From Nitrospirota bacterium (lineage in GTDB: Bacteria; Nitrospirota; Thermodesulfovibrionia; Thermodesulfovibrionales; UBA6898): a stretch of 64,000 nucleotides of DNA. The position numbers and the translations under genes are program-made. The stretch spans positions 62,001-126,000 of the forward strand of contig JAKAHR010000004.1 in the NCBI GenBank assembly GCA_021825365.1, in the 5' to 3' direction. This document shows, piece after piece, positions 56,237 through 64,000 of the stretch; the stretch's first letter is position 1; each line of letters starts with the position of its first letter. Under the pieces are notes generated by a model that saw nothing but the letters and a program-made list of their open reading frames with translations, did not search any database and was not told the origin of the DNA.

Positions 56237-56335
56237 TTAGGTCCTCACCGCAACTACGGCGCCGTAACAGCAGCCCATGGGGCCTGCGATCTCATCGATC
56301 TCGATGCCGCAGTCAATGATAACGATTTTCTCCAC
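56237..56335 (-). CDS. Geopeptide precursor (RiPP)
   Basis: 32 residues from GTG 56335, too short for most gene callers. The N-terminus is M-E-K-I-V-I-I-D-C-G, then an acidic leader (EIDEIAGP) and a core G-C-C-Y-G followed by A-V-V-A-V-R-T. This is the pattern of the putative geopeptide family first described beside such maturases, with one Cys near residue 9 and the Cys-Cys-Tyr core. GGAGG lies 10 bases upstream and a good promoter precedes it. The product and its modification are unknown. Confidence 0.85.
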   Translation of the reverse strand: MEKIVIIDCGIEIDEIAGPMGCCYGAVVAVRT

Positions 56336-56384
56336 CGCCCTTGTTCCTCCCTCTATAGAAATTCTGTCTACGACAGTACCGCGT

Positions 56385-56413
56385 ATTAAATACAAAAAAA
56401 GACGGGAAGTCAA
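56385..56413 (-). promoter_or_regulatory. Promoter of the geopeptide operon
   Basis: On the minus strand TTGACT (56408-56413), exactly 17 bases, TTTAAT (56385-56390). A CTGTC-N3-GACAG palindrome (56364-56376) covers the predicted transcription start and could be an operator. Confidence 0.6.
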
Positions 56414-56454
56414 CAAAAAAAGCAGGGAAAACAGTTATGAAATCAATGGATTAG

Positions 56455-58464
56455 TTAGAACTTAAATCTCAGACCGGCCTCGACCCATCTGCCGGGGTTC
56501 TTTACGTCACCGATTGTGTATTGGGAGCCGCTGAAGATGTTGTGGCCGGTAAGGAAGAGCTCAGTCTCGGTCTTCTCAGTTGAGTAGATCCTCTTTCTGA
56601 TGTTCAGGTCCCAGATAAAGGCGTCATACTTCGCCTGCAAGACGTCACTCATGCCCCACCATACGTAATGGCCGAAGAGTTGGGCCATGAAGGATTTCCT
56701 GTCGTCATACTTGATGCCTATGTTGTAGGCATAGTTCACGACGGTATCAGGGGCAAGGGAGGGCTTCTTCTGCACATAGGCGAAGCCGGCCTTGAGAGAC
56801 AGGTTGTATACAGGCACGGTCTCTGCTTCGACCTCAACGCCCTGCCGCCGTATCTTGCCCTCATTGATAAAGATATCATTATAGGCGGGCGGCCCCCCGC
56901 CAAAGGCTACCGGCACAATCGCATCTCTCATGTCATGATAAAAGACCGCAGCCTTAAGCCACAGATAGTCGCAGACCCCTGATTCCACGCCCCCCTGGTA
57001 CGACCAGACCTTCTCAGGCCTGAGAGAAGGGTTCGGGTCGAGGAAGAGACCTCCGCCTGAGGTAAAGGCTAGCGGAGGGATCGTGAAACCGCGCGCAACT
57101 GACGCCCGGAGGATCGTCTTTTCAGCGAGCTTATAGGTTGCTCCCAGGCTGGGGCTGGTAAAGGAACCGGTGATATTGTTATGGTCATGACGTATTCCGG
57201 GGGTGATCGTAAACCTGCCGAAGGTTATCGTGTCGTTGGCATAGACAGCCCACTTATTGATGGATGGGTCGGTCCGCATCGTCTCCGGCACACCAATCGA
57301 TTGGAGCAAAGGCCCTGCGGTGAGCACCTGCTCCAGGGTCCCGTGGCTGTATTCAGCGCCGAAGACAGCGGTATGCGCCCCCCGGGTCCAGACCAGCCTG
57401 CCGCTGACACCGGTCGTCTTTTCGTCATAGACCGAATCCTGATAAAGGTCTCCTGCAGCGCCCATCAGGCCCATGCCCAGCACGCTATTATTCAGGTTAA
57501 ACTTCTGCTTGAAGGTATTAAACTGCACATTCAGTTTGAGTTCAGGGGAGATCGCGGCATCCAGGGAAGCGGTCCCGAAGAATGCACGGAAGAGGCCGCG
57601 ATTGAGCAGATCATAGCTCGGCAGGACGGCCAGGGTACCCTTCGGCTCGCTGTAGCCGGCGGCGACTCCGAGGGCAACATCCTTTGACAAGGGTATCTTC
57701 ACCTTCGAAAAGAGACTGTAGCTCCTGAAGTCCCTGTCATCCCTGAGGCCCTTGGACTCCTGCCTTCCTGCAAAGAGATAATATCCGACAGGACCCGCCT
57801 TGCCGGAAACCTCGGCGCTCTCGTCCTGCGACCTGGCCTCGCCGTACGATGCGCTCAGGGTGCCTGAGGGGTTCCGGGCATCGCCCGTATTCTTCGTGAT
57901 GATATTGACGACACCCCCGAGCGAGGAGCCCCAGGCAGAGGATGCCGGCCCCTTGATTACCTCGATCCGGTCAATGATCCTGACCGGTATGGTGATCGTC
58001 TCCGCCGAACCGCTGTTCATCGCGTTCCAGGCGATTCCGTCGAGCATGACGAGCACATGCCTCTCCTCAGACCCCTGTATGTGGAGAAGGGAGCTGCTCC
58101 CGAAATCATGCCCTGAGAAATCGACAAACACCCCGGAGATACGGTTGAGAACCTCCGCGACCGTGTGGGCGTTCATCTCCTCGATCTCTTTGGCTGTAAT
58201 CACCGTGATGTTTTCAGCAGCCTGGGAGATCGGTTTTTCATGCCTCGTCGCTGACTGGACATACAGGTCCTTCTCATCCCAGAACAGGAGGAGCTCATCC
58301 TTGGTGGTGTGGCTGCTGGCTATCCGGTTTCCGCTGGAAGAAGACGCATCAGGAGGTTGTGCAGAAGAAAACCCGGGGAGCAGGAGAAGGAGCAGGACGA
58401 AGAAATAAATGCGGCTGGTGCATCGTGTAACTGCCCTGCACTTATGGAAGAATAGTCTTTCCAC
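56455..58464 (-). CDS. TonB-dependent outer membrane receptor
   Basis: 669 residues with a signal peptide (FFVLLLLLLPGFSSAQPP). The plug domain shows ITVITAKEIEEMNAHTVAEV, LLHIQGSEERHVLVMLDGI and IEVIKGPASSAWGSSLGGVV, and a beta barrel follows to a C-terminal Phe (AGLRFKF). The plug resembles BtuB/FepA-type receptors; the substrate (cobalamin, siderophore, copper or a peptide) cannot be told. No TonB, ExbBD or riboswitch is seen. It lies directly upstream of the geopeptide gene but has its own promoter; the start is GTG 58464. Confidence 0.92.
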   Translation of the reverse strand: MERLFFHKCRAVTRCTSRIYFFVLLLLLLPGFSSAQPPDASSSSGNRIASSHTTKDELLLFWDEKDLYVQSATRHEKPISQAAENITVITAKEIEEMNAHTVAEVLNRISGVFVDFSGHDFGSSSLLHIQGSEERHVLVMLDGIAWNAMNSGSAETITIPVRIIDRIEVIKGPASSAWGSSLGGVVNIITKNTGDARNPSGTLSASYGEARSQDESAEVSGKAGPVGYYLFAGRQESKGLRDDRDFRSYSLFSKVKIPLSKDVALGVAAGYSEPKGTLAVLPSYDLLNRGLFRAFFGTASLDAAISPELKLNVQFNTFKQKFNLNNSVLGMGLMGAAGDLYQDSVYDEKTTGVSGRLVWTRGAHTAVFGAEYSHGTLEQVLTAGPLLQSIGVPETMRTDPSINKWAVYANDTITFGRFTITPGIRHDHNNITGSFTSPSLGATYKLAEKTILRASVARGFTIPPLAFTSGGGLFLDPNPSLRPEKVWSYQGGVESGVCDYLWLKAAVFYHDMRDAIVPVAFGGGPPAYNDIFINEGKIRRQGVEVEAETVPVYNLSLKAGFAYVQKKPSLAPDTVVNYAYNIGIKYDDRKSFMAQLFGHYVWWGMSDVLQAKYDAFIWDLNIRKRIYSTEKTETELFLTGHNIFSGSQYTIGDVKNPGRWVEAGLRFKF

Positions 58465-58473
58465 AGGTAAGCT

Positions 58474-58502
58474 ACGATAGCATTTCGGGTCTGACGTGTC
58501 AA
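58474..58502 (-). promoter_or_regulatory. Promoter of the TonB receptor, leaderless GTG
   Basis: On the minus strand TTGACA (58497-58502), exactly 17 bases, TATCGT (58474-58479), then nine bases to GTG 58464. Upstream on this strand AGGAGGAG and CTCCTCCT (about 58513-58554) can pair before TTATTTT and may shield it from read-through. Confidence 0.55.
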
Positions 58503-58754
58503 GGAATAAAATAAGGAGGAGCGCAGCAGGAAAAAATCGACCGAAGACTCCTCCTGAAGCCCCCCTGAGGCCTGATTCAGACAGTTTCGGCCACTTCCCT
58601 TTCGAAGGGGAATCGATTGACAGGAAACGGCCTTTATGTAAAGTTGGGCTGATTTAAGTATAATAAAGGCCTGTCTCCGTGGCAGTCGAAGATACGGCAT
58701 GTCATGACCGGAAAGGCATGACAATTCTCTCTATTATACAAGGAGTTTCAAGAG

Positions 58755-59867
58755 ATGATGCGAGTCGGTTTTGTGGGATGGCGTGGTATGGTCGGGTCGG
58801 TCCTCATGGGCCGCATGGCAGAGGAAAAGGATTTTGCGCTCGTTGACCCGGTCTTCTTCACAACCTCCAATGTTGGTGGAAAGGCGCCTGATGTAGGCAA
58901 GTCTGCCCCTTCGCTGAAAGATGCCAGGGACATCGCCGGACTGAAAGAGATGGAGATCATCGTCTCCTGCCAGGGAGGAGATTATACAAAAGAGATATTC
59001 CCTGCCCTGCGCAAAGCCGGCTGGAACGGCTACTGGATCGATGCAGCGTCGACGCTGAGGATGGAGAAGGACGCCATCATCATTCTCGATCCGGTCAACA
59101 TGAAGGTGATCAGGGAAGGGCTCGCAAAGGGCGTAAAGAACTACGTCGGCGGCAATTGCACCGTCTCCCTGATGCTGATCGCCCTGGGCGGGCTGTATGA
59201 GGCGGGGCTGGTTGAGTGGATGTCCGCCATGACCTACCAGGCTGCCTCGGGTGCCGGCGCCAAGAACATGCGTGAGCTGCTCACGCAGATGGGCTCAGCC
59301 CATGGGTCGGTGAAGGACCTGCTTGCCGATCCTGCCAGTGCGATCCTCGAAATAGACAGGAAGGTGGCTGAGCATGTCCGGTCAGACGTCTATCCGACGC
59401 AAAACTTCGGGGGTCCGCTTGCCTGCTCGCTCATCCCCTGGATAGACAGGCAGCTCGAAAACGGCCAGAGCCGCGAGGAGTGGAAAGGCCAGGCGGAGAC
59501 GAATAAGATCCTCGGCCGGGAGGACAGGCCGATCCCGATAGACGGCATCTGCGTTCGTGTCGGCTCGATGCGCTGCCACAGCCAGGCCCTCACCATCAAG
59601 CTGACCAGGGATGTGCCGCTGAAGGAGATCAGCGATATGCTCGCAGGACACAACCGATGGGTGAAGGTCGTGCCGAACGAGCGCGAGATAACGGTGCGGG
59701 AACTGACCCCTGCGGCGGTGACCGGCACTCTGACCGTCCCCGTCGGCCGCCTGCGCAAGATGAACATGGGTCCCGAGTACCTGGCTGCCTTTACCTGCGG
59801 GGACCAGCTCCTCTGGGGCGCTGCCGAACCCCTCCGCCGGATGCTTCGCATCCTCGTGGAGAAATAG
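58755..59867 (+). CDS. asd: Aspartate-semialdehyde dehydrogenase
   Basis: 370 residues, the proteobacterial Asd type: [27 protein letters not shown], the catalytic Cys in [50 protein letters not shown] and the C-terminal [14 protein letters not shown]. Makes aspartate semialdehyde for lysine, threonine, methionine and diaminopimelate. ATG 58755 is chosen for its AAGGAG site; a second ATG follows directly. Confidence 0.96.
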   Translation: MMRVGFVGWRGMVGSVLMGRMAEEKDFALVDPVFFTTSNVGGKAPDVGKSAPSLKDARDIAGLKEMEIIVSCQGGDYTKEIFPALRKAGWNGYWIDAASTLRMEKDAIIILDPVNMKVIREGLAKGVKNYVGGNCTVSLMLIALGGLYEAGLVEWMSAMTYQAASGAGAKNMRELLTQMGSAHGSVKDLLADPASAILEIDRKVAEHVRSDVYPTQNFGGPLACSLIPWIDRQLENGQSREEWKGQAETNKILGREDRPIPIDGICVRVGSMRCHSQALTIKLTRDVPLKEISDMLAGHNRWVKVVPNEREITVRELTPAAVTGTLTVPVGRLRKMNMGPEYLAAFTCGDQLLWGAAEPLRRMLRILVEK

Positions 59868-59981
59868 TTCGACCGCAGAGTTCACGGGATAAGAAACAGG
59901 ACCTGCTGCGCCGCGTGAGATGTCGTTACATCAAAAAGAACGTCTTGCGCGACTTCGGACGGCAGTGCTGACGAAGACCCT

Positions 59982-61295
59982 ATGAAGCCCGCAGATATTA
60001 TCATCCGAGCCGAGCATATCCTCACCATGGACAGGGACCTGAACGTGGTAAGGGACGGCGCCATCGCCGTTACCGACGGAAAGATCGTCTCCATCGGCCC
60101 GGCAGATGAAATTGCCCGGCAATACTCTGCCCCGGAAAAACTCGGCGGCGCAGCGACCGTCGCCTTCCCGGGCCTGGTAAATACCCACTGCCACTCCCCC
60201 ATGGTCTACTTCAGGGGCCTTGCGGATGACCTCCCCTTGCGCGACTGGCTCGAAAAGCACATCTGGCCGGCTGAGGAGAAATGGCTCAGCCCGGAATTCG
60301 TGGCCGATGCGGTCGAACTCGCCTGCCTCGAGATGCTCAGGGGTGGAGTCACCTTCTTCTGTGATATGTATTTCTACGGCGACGCGATAGCGACGACGGT
60401 CAAACGCATGGGCATGCGTGCCGTCGTGGCAGCGGGGATCGTCGACTTTCCGACCAGGACCGGCCGCAATGCGGACGAATATCTCGAAAAGGCGGAACGG
60501 TTTATCAGGGACTGGAAAGGCGATGGCCTCGTTACCCCCTGTGCAGCCCCGCACTCTGCCTATGCCTGCTGCCCGGACACCCTGCGAAAGACCAAGGCAT
60601 TGACCGAAAGGCACGGAGTGCCCCTCCATATTCACCTGTCCGAGACCGAGTGGGAGGTGGGTGAGCTCGTCTCCCGATTCCACAGCCGCCCTGTTATCCA
60701 CCTGGACTCCCTGGGATTTCTCGACAGCAGCGCAACAGCAGCGCACTGCATCTGGGTGGATGAGGAAGAGATCGGCATCCTGGCAAAGCGGGGTGTGGGT
60801 GTCGCCCACTGCATGGAGAGCAACCTGAAGCTTGCCTCCGGCTTCGCACCGGTCGTCCCGATGCTCAGGGCGGGAGTCAGGGTCACGTTCGGGACAGACG
60901 GGGCTGCAAGCAACAATGACCTGAACATGGTGAGCGAGATGTCGACCGCCGCCAGGGTGCATAAGGCGGTTGCGAAAGATCCGACCGTCCTGGATGCCCG
61001 ACAGGTGATGCTCATGGCAACGCGATGGGGGGCAGAGACATTCGGCATGGGGGGGATGACCGGCAGCCTGGAGGCAGGCAAGGCCGCGGACATCGTCATC
61101 GCTGATCTGAAAAAGCCCCATCTCCTACCTCTCTATGACATCTATTCCCATATCGTGTATTCGATGGACGCGGCTGATATCGACACCGTGCTCGTAAACG
61201 GCAGAGTTCTCCTGAAGGGCCGGAGGCTGACTGCAGGAGATGAATCAGGGATCATGGAGCGCGCGGCCGCGTGGGGAAAGAAGATACGGGGATAA
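59982..61295 (+). CDS. Amidohydrolase: SAH/MTA deaminase or aminofutalosine deaminase
   Basis: 437 residues of the cytosine-deaminase-like amidohydrolase family. Metal and catalytic motifs: PGLVNTHCHSPMVYFRGLAD, HIHLSETEWEVGEL, TAAHCIWVDEEEI, VAHCMESNLKLASGFAPV and VTFGTDGAASNNDLNMVSEM. The DLPLRDWLEKHIWPAEEKW loop is typical of S-adenosylhomocysteine/5'-methylthioadenosine deaminase (MtaD). The same family contains aminodeoxyfutalosine deaminase, which would fit mqnA at 27770, so the substrate is open. Confidence 0.9.
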   Translation: MKPADIIIRAEHILTMDRDLNVVRDGAIAVTDGKIVSIGPADEIARQYSAPEKLGGAATVAFPGLVNTHCHSPMVYFRGLADDLPLRDWLEKHIWPAEEKWLSPEFVADAVELACLEMLRGGVTFFCDMYFYGDAIATTVKRMGMRAVVAAGIVDFPTRTGRNADEYLEKAERFIRDWKGDGLVTPCAAPHSAYACCPDTLRKTKALTERHGVPLHIHLSETEWEVGELVSRFHSRPVIHLDSLGFLDSSATAAHCIWVDEEEIGILAKRGVGVAHCMESNLKLASGFAPVVPMLRAGVRVTFGTDGAASNNDLNMVSEMSTAARVHKAVAKDPTVLDARQVMLMATRWGAETFGMGGMTGSLEAGKAADIVIADLKKPHLLPLYDIYSHIVYSMDAADIDTVLVNGRVLLKGRRLTAGDESGIMERAAAWGKKIRG

Positions 61296-61308
61296 GGAGG
61301 CGGGCTGC

Positions 61309-61821
61309 ATGAGGCTTCTCTTTGCAGGCGATTCCCTCATAGAATACGGCGACTGGCAGGAGAGATTCCCCGGCCACGAGGTCTACCAGTACGGGATCGC
61401 CGGGGAGACGGTCGAAGGCCTTCTGTCGCGGCTGCAGACGGTCATGAAAGATGTCGTTGACGCGGACGGTGTCTTTCTTATGACCGGCATCAATAATCTC
61501 GCCATGGACGACCGCGGATTTGTCGTTGCCTACCGGAAGATCCTCGCTGCATTCAAGGCGCGCTACCCCTCTGCCAGGATATTCGTCAACAGCCTGCTGC
61601 CCGTCCGCTATCCCTTCATCTCAAATGAAGAAATCAGGAGAGTGAACCGGGAACTGAGGGCCCTGGCTGATACGGAAGGCGTCGACTACCTGGAGGTGCA
61701 TGTGCGGTTCCTGAACCATGAGGGCGACCCCAAATCCTCCTATTTCCTGGAAGACGGGGTACACCTGAGCCCTGAGGGTTACCGCGTCTGGGCCTCTGCC
61801 GTCGAGGAACGCATCTCCTGA
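61309..61821 (+). CDS. SGNH/GDSL hydrolase
   Basis: 170 residues: FAGDSLIEYGDWQERFP gives the GDS block with the nucleophile Ser, GIAGETVEGLLSRL the G block, MTGINNLAM the GxN block, and EDGVHLSPEGYRVWA the D-x-x-H block. Probably an esterase or lipase of the cytoplasm (no signal peptide). AAGGAGG is eight bases before ATG 61309; the in-frame extension to 61240 runs into the deaminase gene. It follows that gene by 13 bases. Confidence 0.92.
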   Translation: MRLLFAGDSLIEYGDWQERFPGHEVYQYGIAGETVEGLLSRLQTVMKDVVDADGVFLMTGINNLAMDDRGFVVAYRKILAAFKARYPSARIFVNSLLPVRYPFISNEEIRRVNRELRALADTEGVDYLEVHVRFLNHEGDPKSSYFLEDGVHLSPEGYRVWASAVEERIS

Positions 61822-62020
61822 TTGCGCGGCCCGATTTCGGGCATTCTCCTGGCAGGGATTTCATTTGACAACCATCCCCCTTTGCACTATAGTGAGGCTA
61901 TAGATACGCGCTTAAGAACCCTTATGATTGATTCCGATGTATTTCCGGTGATAAGACAAACTAACCCCGTGATGGGAATTCAATAAACAACCTCAATCAG
62001 ACAAGGAATGGGAGGCACCG

Positions 62021-63757
62021 ATGGACAAGATACTCCGGATTGACGTAGGAGCAGAGGGCGGTCCAAAAGCGACCGCCGGGGCGATGGGAGAATATGCAGG
62101 TTTTGCGGGCAGGGCGCTGACTTCGGCGATAGTCTCGAAAGAGGTCCCGCCCTTGTGCCACGCCCTCGGGGCGGAAAACAAGCTCGTTATAGCGCCGGGC
62201 ATGCTCAGCGGTACGACAGGCGCGATGTCAGGCAGGATCTCTGTCGGCTGCAAGAGCCCTCTTACCGGCGGCATCAAGGAGGCGAATGCGGGGGGACAGC
62301 CTTCTCAGGTGCTTGCGCGGCTCGGTTATGGCGCCATAGTCCTGGAAGGAAAACCCAAAGGGGATGACCTCTATAAGGTCTTTATCAACAAGGACGGGGT
62401 CAGGATTGCGGCTGACAACAGCCTGAAGATGCTCCCGAACTATGACCTGGTTGCGAAGATGAAGGCTGAATACGGAGACAAGATAGCCTGTATATCCATC
62501 GGTCCTGCCGGTGAGATGAAGATGAGCGCAGCCTCGATCGCCTGCACGGACATGGAGCTGCGGCCGACCCGCCACGCGGGCCGCGGCGGTGTAGGGGCTG
62601 TCATGGGCTCGAAGGGGATCAAGGTCATCGTGCTGGATGATACGGGCATGCAGATGAGGGCCCCGAAAGACCCGGAGAAATTCAAGGAGGCGAACAAGAG
62701 GTTTATCGAGGGTCTGAAGAAGCACCCGGTCACCGGTCAGGGCCTTCCTGCCTATGGCACCAATGTGCTGACCAACATACTCAACGAGGTGGGCGGATAT
62801 CCCACCTACAACTTCAGACAGGGCCGCTTCGACGGAGCTGCGAAGATCAGCGGCGAGACGCAGGCCGAGACCGAGACGAAACGGGGGGGCCTCGCTACCC
62901 ACGGCTGCCACCGCGGCTGCGTCATCCAGTGTTCCGGCACCTACCACGACAAGGACGGCCACTACCTCACCAAACAGCCGGAGTACGAGACCGTCTGGGC
63001 GCACGGCGGCAACTGCGGCATCAGCGACCTCGACGGGATAGCGATGCTCGATTTCCTGGATGATAATTACGGATTGGACACTATCGAAATGGGCGCCACC
63101 ATCGGCGTTGCCATGGAAGCGGGCCTTGCAAAATTCGGAGACGTGGAAGCTGCCATCAAGCTGGTGCACGAGGTGGGCAAGGGCACCCATCTCGGCCGCA
63201 TCCTCGGGAACGGGACCGCGTTTACCGCAAAGGCCTTCGGCGTGGAACACGCGCCCGTGGTGAAAGGCCAGGCGATGCCGGCCTATGACCCCCGTGCCGT
63301 GCAGGGCGTCGGCGTCACCTATGCCACGAGCCCGATGGGAGCTGACCATACGGCGGGATACGCTGTTGCCCAGAACGTCCTGAAGGTGGGAGGAGACGTC
63401 AACGCCCTCAAGCCGGAAGGCCAGGTGGAACTGTCGAGAAACCTCCAGATCGCGACTGCGGCCATCGACTCTACCGGCATGTGTCTGTTTATCGCCTTTG
63501 CGGTGCTGGATCAGCCGGAGACGTTCCAGGCCCTGCTCGACATGCTCAATGCCTTCTACGGTCTGAGCCTCACCGGAGACGGTGTGACCGACCTGGGGAA
63601 AAAAGTGCTCTCGATGGAGCGCGACTTCAACGCCCGGGCGGGCTTTACCGCTCAACAGGACCGTCTTCCCCGTTATTTCAAGATGGAAAAATTCGCGCCG
63701 CACAACGTCACCTTTGATGTGAAAGACGAAGACCTTGACAAGGTCTTTAACTGGTAG
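62021..63757 (+). CDS. Aldehyde:ferredoxin oxidoreductase family (tungsten) enzyme
   Basis: 578 residues of the AOR family. Tungstopterin-binding N-terminal part (KILRIDVGAEGG, APGMLSGTTGAMSGRISVGC, KSPLTGGIKEANAGG), RHAGRGGVGAVMGSKGIK, the cluster Cys group in HGCHRGCVIQCSG (spacing C-x3-C-x3-C) and a fourth Cys in DSTGMCLFIAF. The spacing differs slightly from the C-x2-C-x3-C of archaeal AOR. Oxidises aldehydes or aromatic aldehydes with ferredoxin. TGGGAGG precedes the ATG. Monocistronic up to the terminator at 63777. Confidence 0.92.
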   Translation: MDKILRIDVGAEGGPKATAGAMGEYAGFAGRALTSAIVSKEVPPLCHALGAENKLVIAPGMLSGTTGAMSGRISVGCKSPLTGGIKEANAGGQPSQVLARLGYGAIVLEGKPKGDDLYKVFINKDGVRIAADNSLKMLPNYDLVAKMKAEYGDKIACISIGPAGEMKMSAASIACTDMELRPTRHAGRGGVGAVMGSKGIKVIVLDDTGMQMRAPKDPEKFKEANKRFIEGLKKHPVTGQGLPAYGTNVLTNILNEVGGYPTYNFRQGRFDGAAKISGETQAETETKRGGLATHGCHRGCVIQCSGTYHDKDGHYLTKQPEYETVWAHGGNCGISDLDGIAMLDFLDDNYGLDTIEMGATIGVAMEAGLAKFGDVEAAIKLVHEVGKGTHLGRILGNGTAFTAKAFGVEHAPVVKGQAMPAYDPRAVQGVGVTYATSPMGADHTAGYAVAQNVLKVGGDVNALKPEGQVELSRNLQIATAAIDSTGMCLFIAFAVLDQPETFQALLDMLNAFYGLSLTGDGVTDLGKKVLSMERDFNARAGFTAQQDRLPRYFKMEKFAPHNVTFDVKDEDLDKVFNW

Positions 63758-63776
63758 GCGATCCAGGTCTCGCAAT

Positions 63777-63812
63777 AAAAAGGGAGAGACTCACCATCTC
63801 TCCCTTTTTATT
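63777..63812 (+). terminator. Rho-independent terminator after the AOR gene
   Basis: AAAAAGGGAGAGA (63777-63789) pairs exactly with TCTCTCCCTTTTT (63797-63809), a bidirectional type with A and T tracts. Confidence 0.92.
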
Positions 63813-63829
63813 TCCCCTAATGACATCTG

Positions 63830-64000
63830 ATGAACGACATTGCAGATAAGTGTCCGCAGCTCGGTCTTGTCTTGTCCGGGGCGATGCTGCCTCGATTCTT
63901 CCTCCTCTTCCAGCAGGGGGTGACGATCAGGGCGCGGGTCGGCTGCAGTCTGAAGGCCTTTCTCCTCGAAGAACTCGCGATTCGGCAGGATGCGGTCGAC
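63830..64000 (+). CDS. Start of a protein of unknown family (3' end outside the window)
   Basis: The frame from ATG 63830 stays open for 57 codons to the window edge. The sequence contains GAMLPRFFLLFQQGVTIRAR and CSLKAFLLEELAIRQDAVD, which look like a folded domain and not random frame. Genes after AOR-type enzymes often encode ThiS/MoaD-like or electron-transfer partners, but I do not recognise this one with certainty. The start could also be the ATG at 63884. Confidence 0.55.
   Translation, partial: MNDIADKCPQLGLVLSGAMLPRFFLLFQQGVTIRARVGCSLKAFLLEELAIRQDAVD

Noticed and set aside
58465-58754. Cobalamin or Moco riboswitch upstream of the TonB receptor
   Set aside because: No B12-box or other class consensus found; the receptor's promoter at 58474-58502 lies downstream of most of this region.
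1-64000. CRISPR arrays, rRNA genes, insertion sequences, prophage
   Set aside because: No regularly spaced direct repeats, rRNA-like sequence, transposase or integrase motifs were seen.

Overview
The window is about 64 kb of GC-rich bacterial chromosome with dense, short-spaced operons. The gene set points to a Gram-negative anaerobe or microaerophile: LPS export genes, a TonB receptor, multihaem c-type cytochromes, the futalosine menaquinone route (mqnA), an aldehyde:ferredoxin oxidoreductase-type enzyme, a pyruvoyl-dependent arginine decarboxylase and several sigma54-linked genes. My best guess is Nitrospirota (Thermodesulfovibrionia-like) or a Desulfobacterota-like lineage. That is inference from gene content; no rRNA lies in the window. 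I saw no tRNA, rRNA, CRISPR array, IS element or phage gene.

Layout. 1-4.1 kb: PASTA protein, rpe, TPR protein, pgsA and a PDZ/radical-SAM protein in one tight operon. 4.1-4.95 kb (minus): a TMEM165-type Mn/Ca exporter behind a yybP-ykoY-type manganese riboswitch with a terminator platform. 5.1-8 kb: exported HhH protein, small exported proteins, a YidB-like protein, and a six-helix membrane protein behind what looks like a GEMM-I cyclic-dinucleotide riboswitch. 8.2-10.7 kb: polyamine operon (PvlArgDC, deoxyhypusine-synthase-like enzyme, agmatinase). 10.9-16.4 kb: aroE, then lptC-lptA-lptB-rpoN-hpf-rapZ with a near-consensus sigma54 promoter in front. 16.5-24.6 kb: bacterioferritin, S4 RNA-binding protein, ArsS (minus), cysteine desulfurase, PMT glycosyltransferase, PAP2 phosphatase, acetyltransferase, glucan phosphorylase. 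24.8-28.6 kb: ferritin-like protein, archease, RtcB, MqnA. 28.7-34 kb: exported small proteins, a sensor kinase/NtrC-type regulator pair, cytochromes. 34-37.9 kb (minus): rRNA methyltransferase, DUF4337 protein, and a heptahaem cytochrome between two HAMP membrane proteins. 38-50.8 kb: lipoprotein, ilvA, lgt, HEAT and HD-GYP proteins, Amt, PilZ, phosphohexomutase, FmdB-type zinc ribbon, leuB. 50.9-58.5 kb (minus): hybrid kinase, substrate-binding protein, half-size MFS protein, a geopeptide RiPP maturase with its 32-residue precursor, and a TonB receptor. 58.7-64 kb: asd, an SAH/aminofutalosine-type deaminase, an SGNH hydrolase, an AOR-type oxidoreductase and the start of another gene.

The most important observation is that two genes appear to be selenoprotein genes that an automatic gene caller would break. 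rtcB (26319-27764) has an in-frame UGA exactly at the universally conserved metal-binding Cys of the RNA ligase active site, followed by a hairpin that fits the bacterial SECIS pattern. arsS (17299-18375, minus) has a UGA at a C-terminal position where this family is known to carry Cys or Sec, again followed by a SECIS-like hairpin with an AGGU loop. Each supports the other, because both require that the organism decodes UGA as selenocysteine.

A second recurrent pattern is a set of sigma70-like promoters whose -10 box ends only 5-13 bases before the start codon (aroE, lptC, cysteine desulfurase, arsS, archease, a sensor kinase, PilZ, a HEAT protein, the TonB receptor), which suggests frequent leaderless mRNAs beside ordinary Shine-Dalgarno genes.
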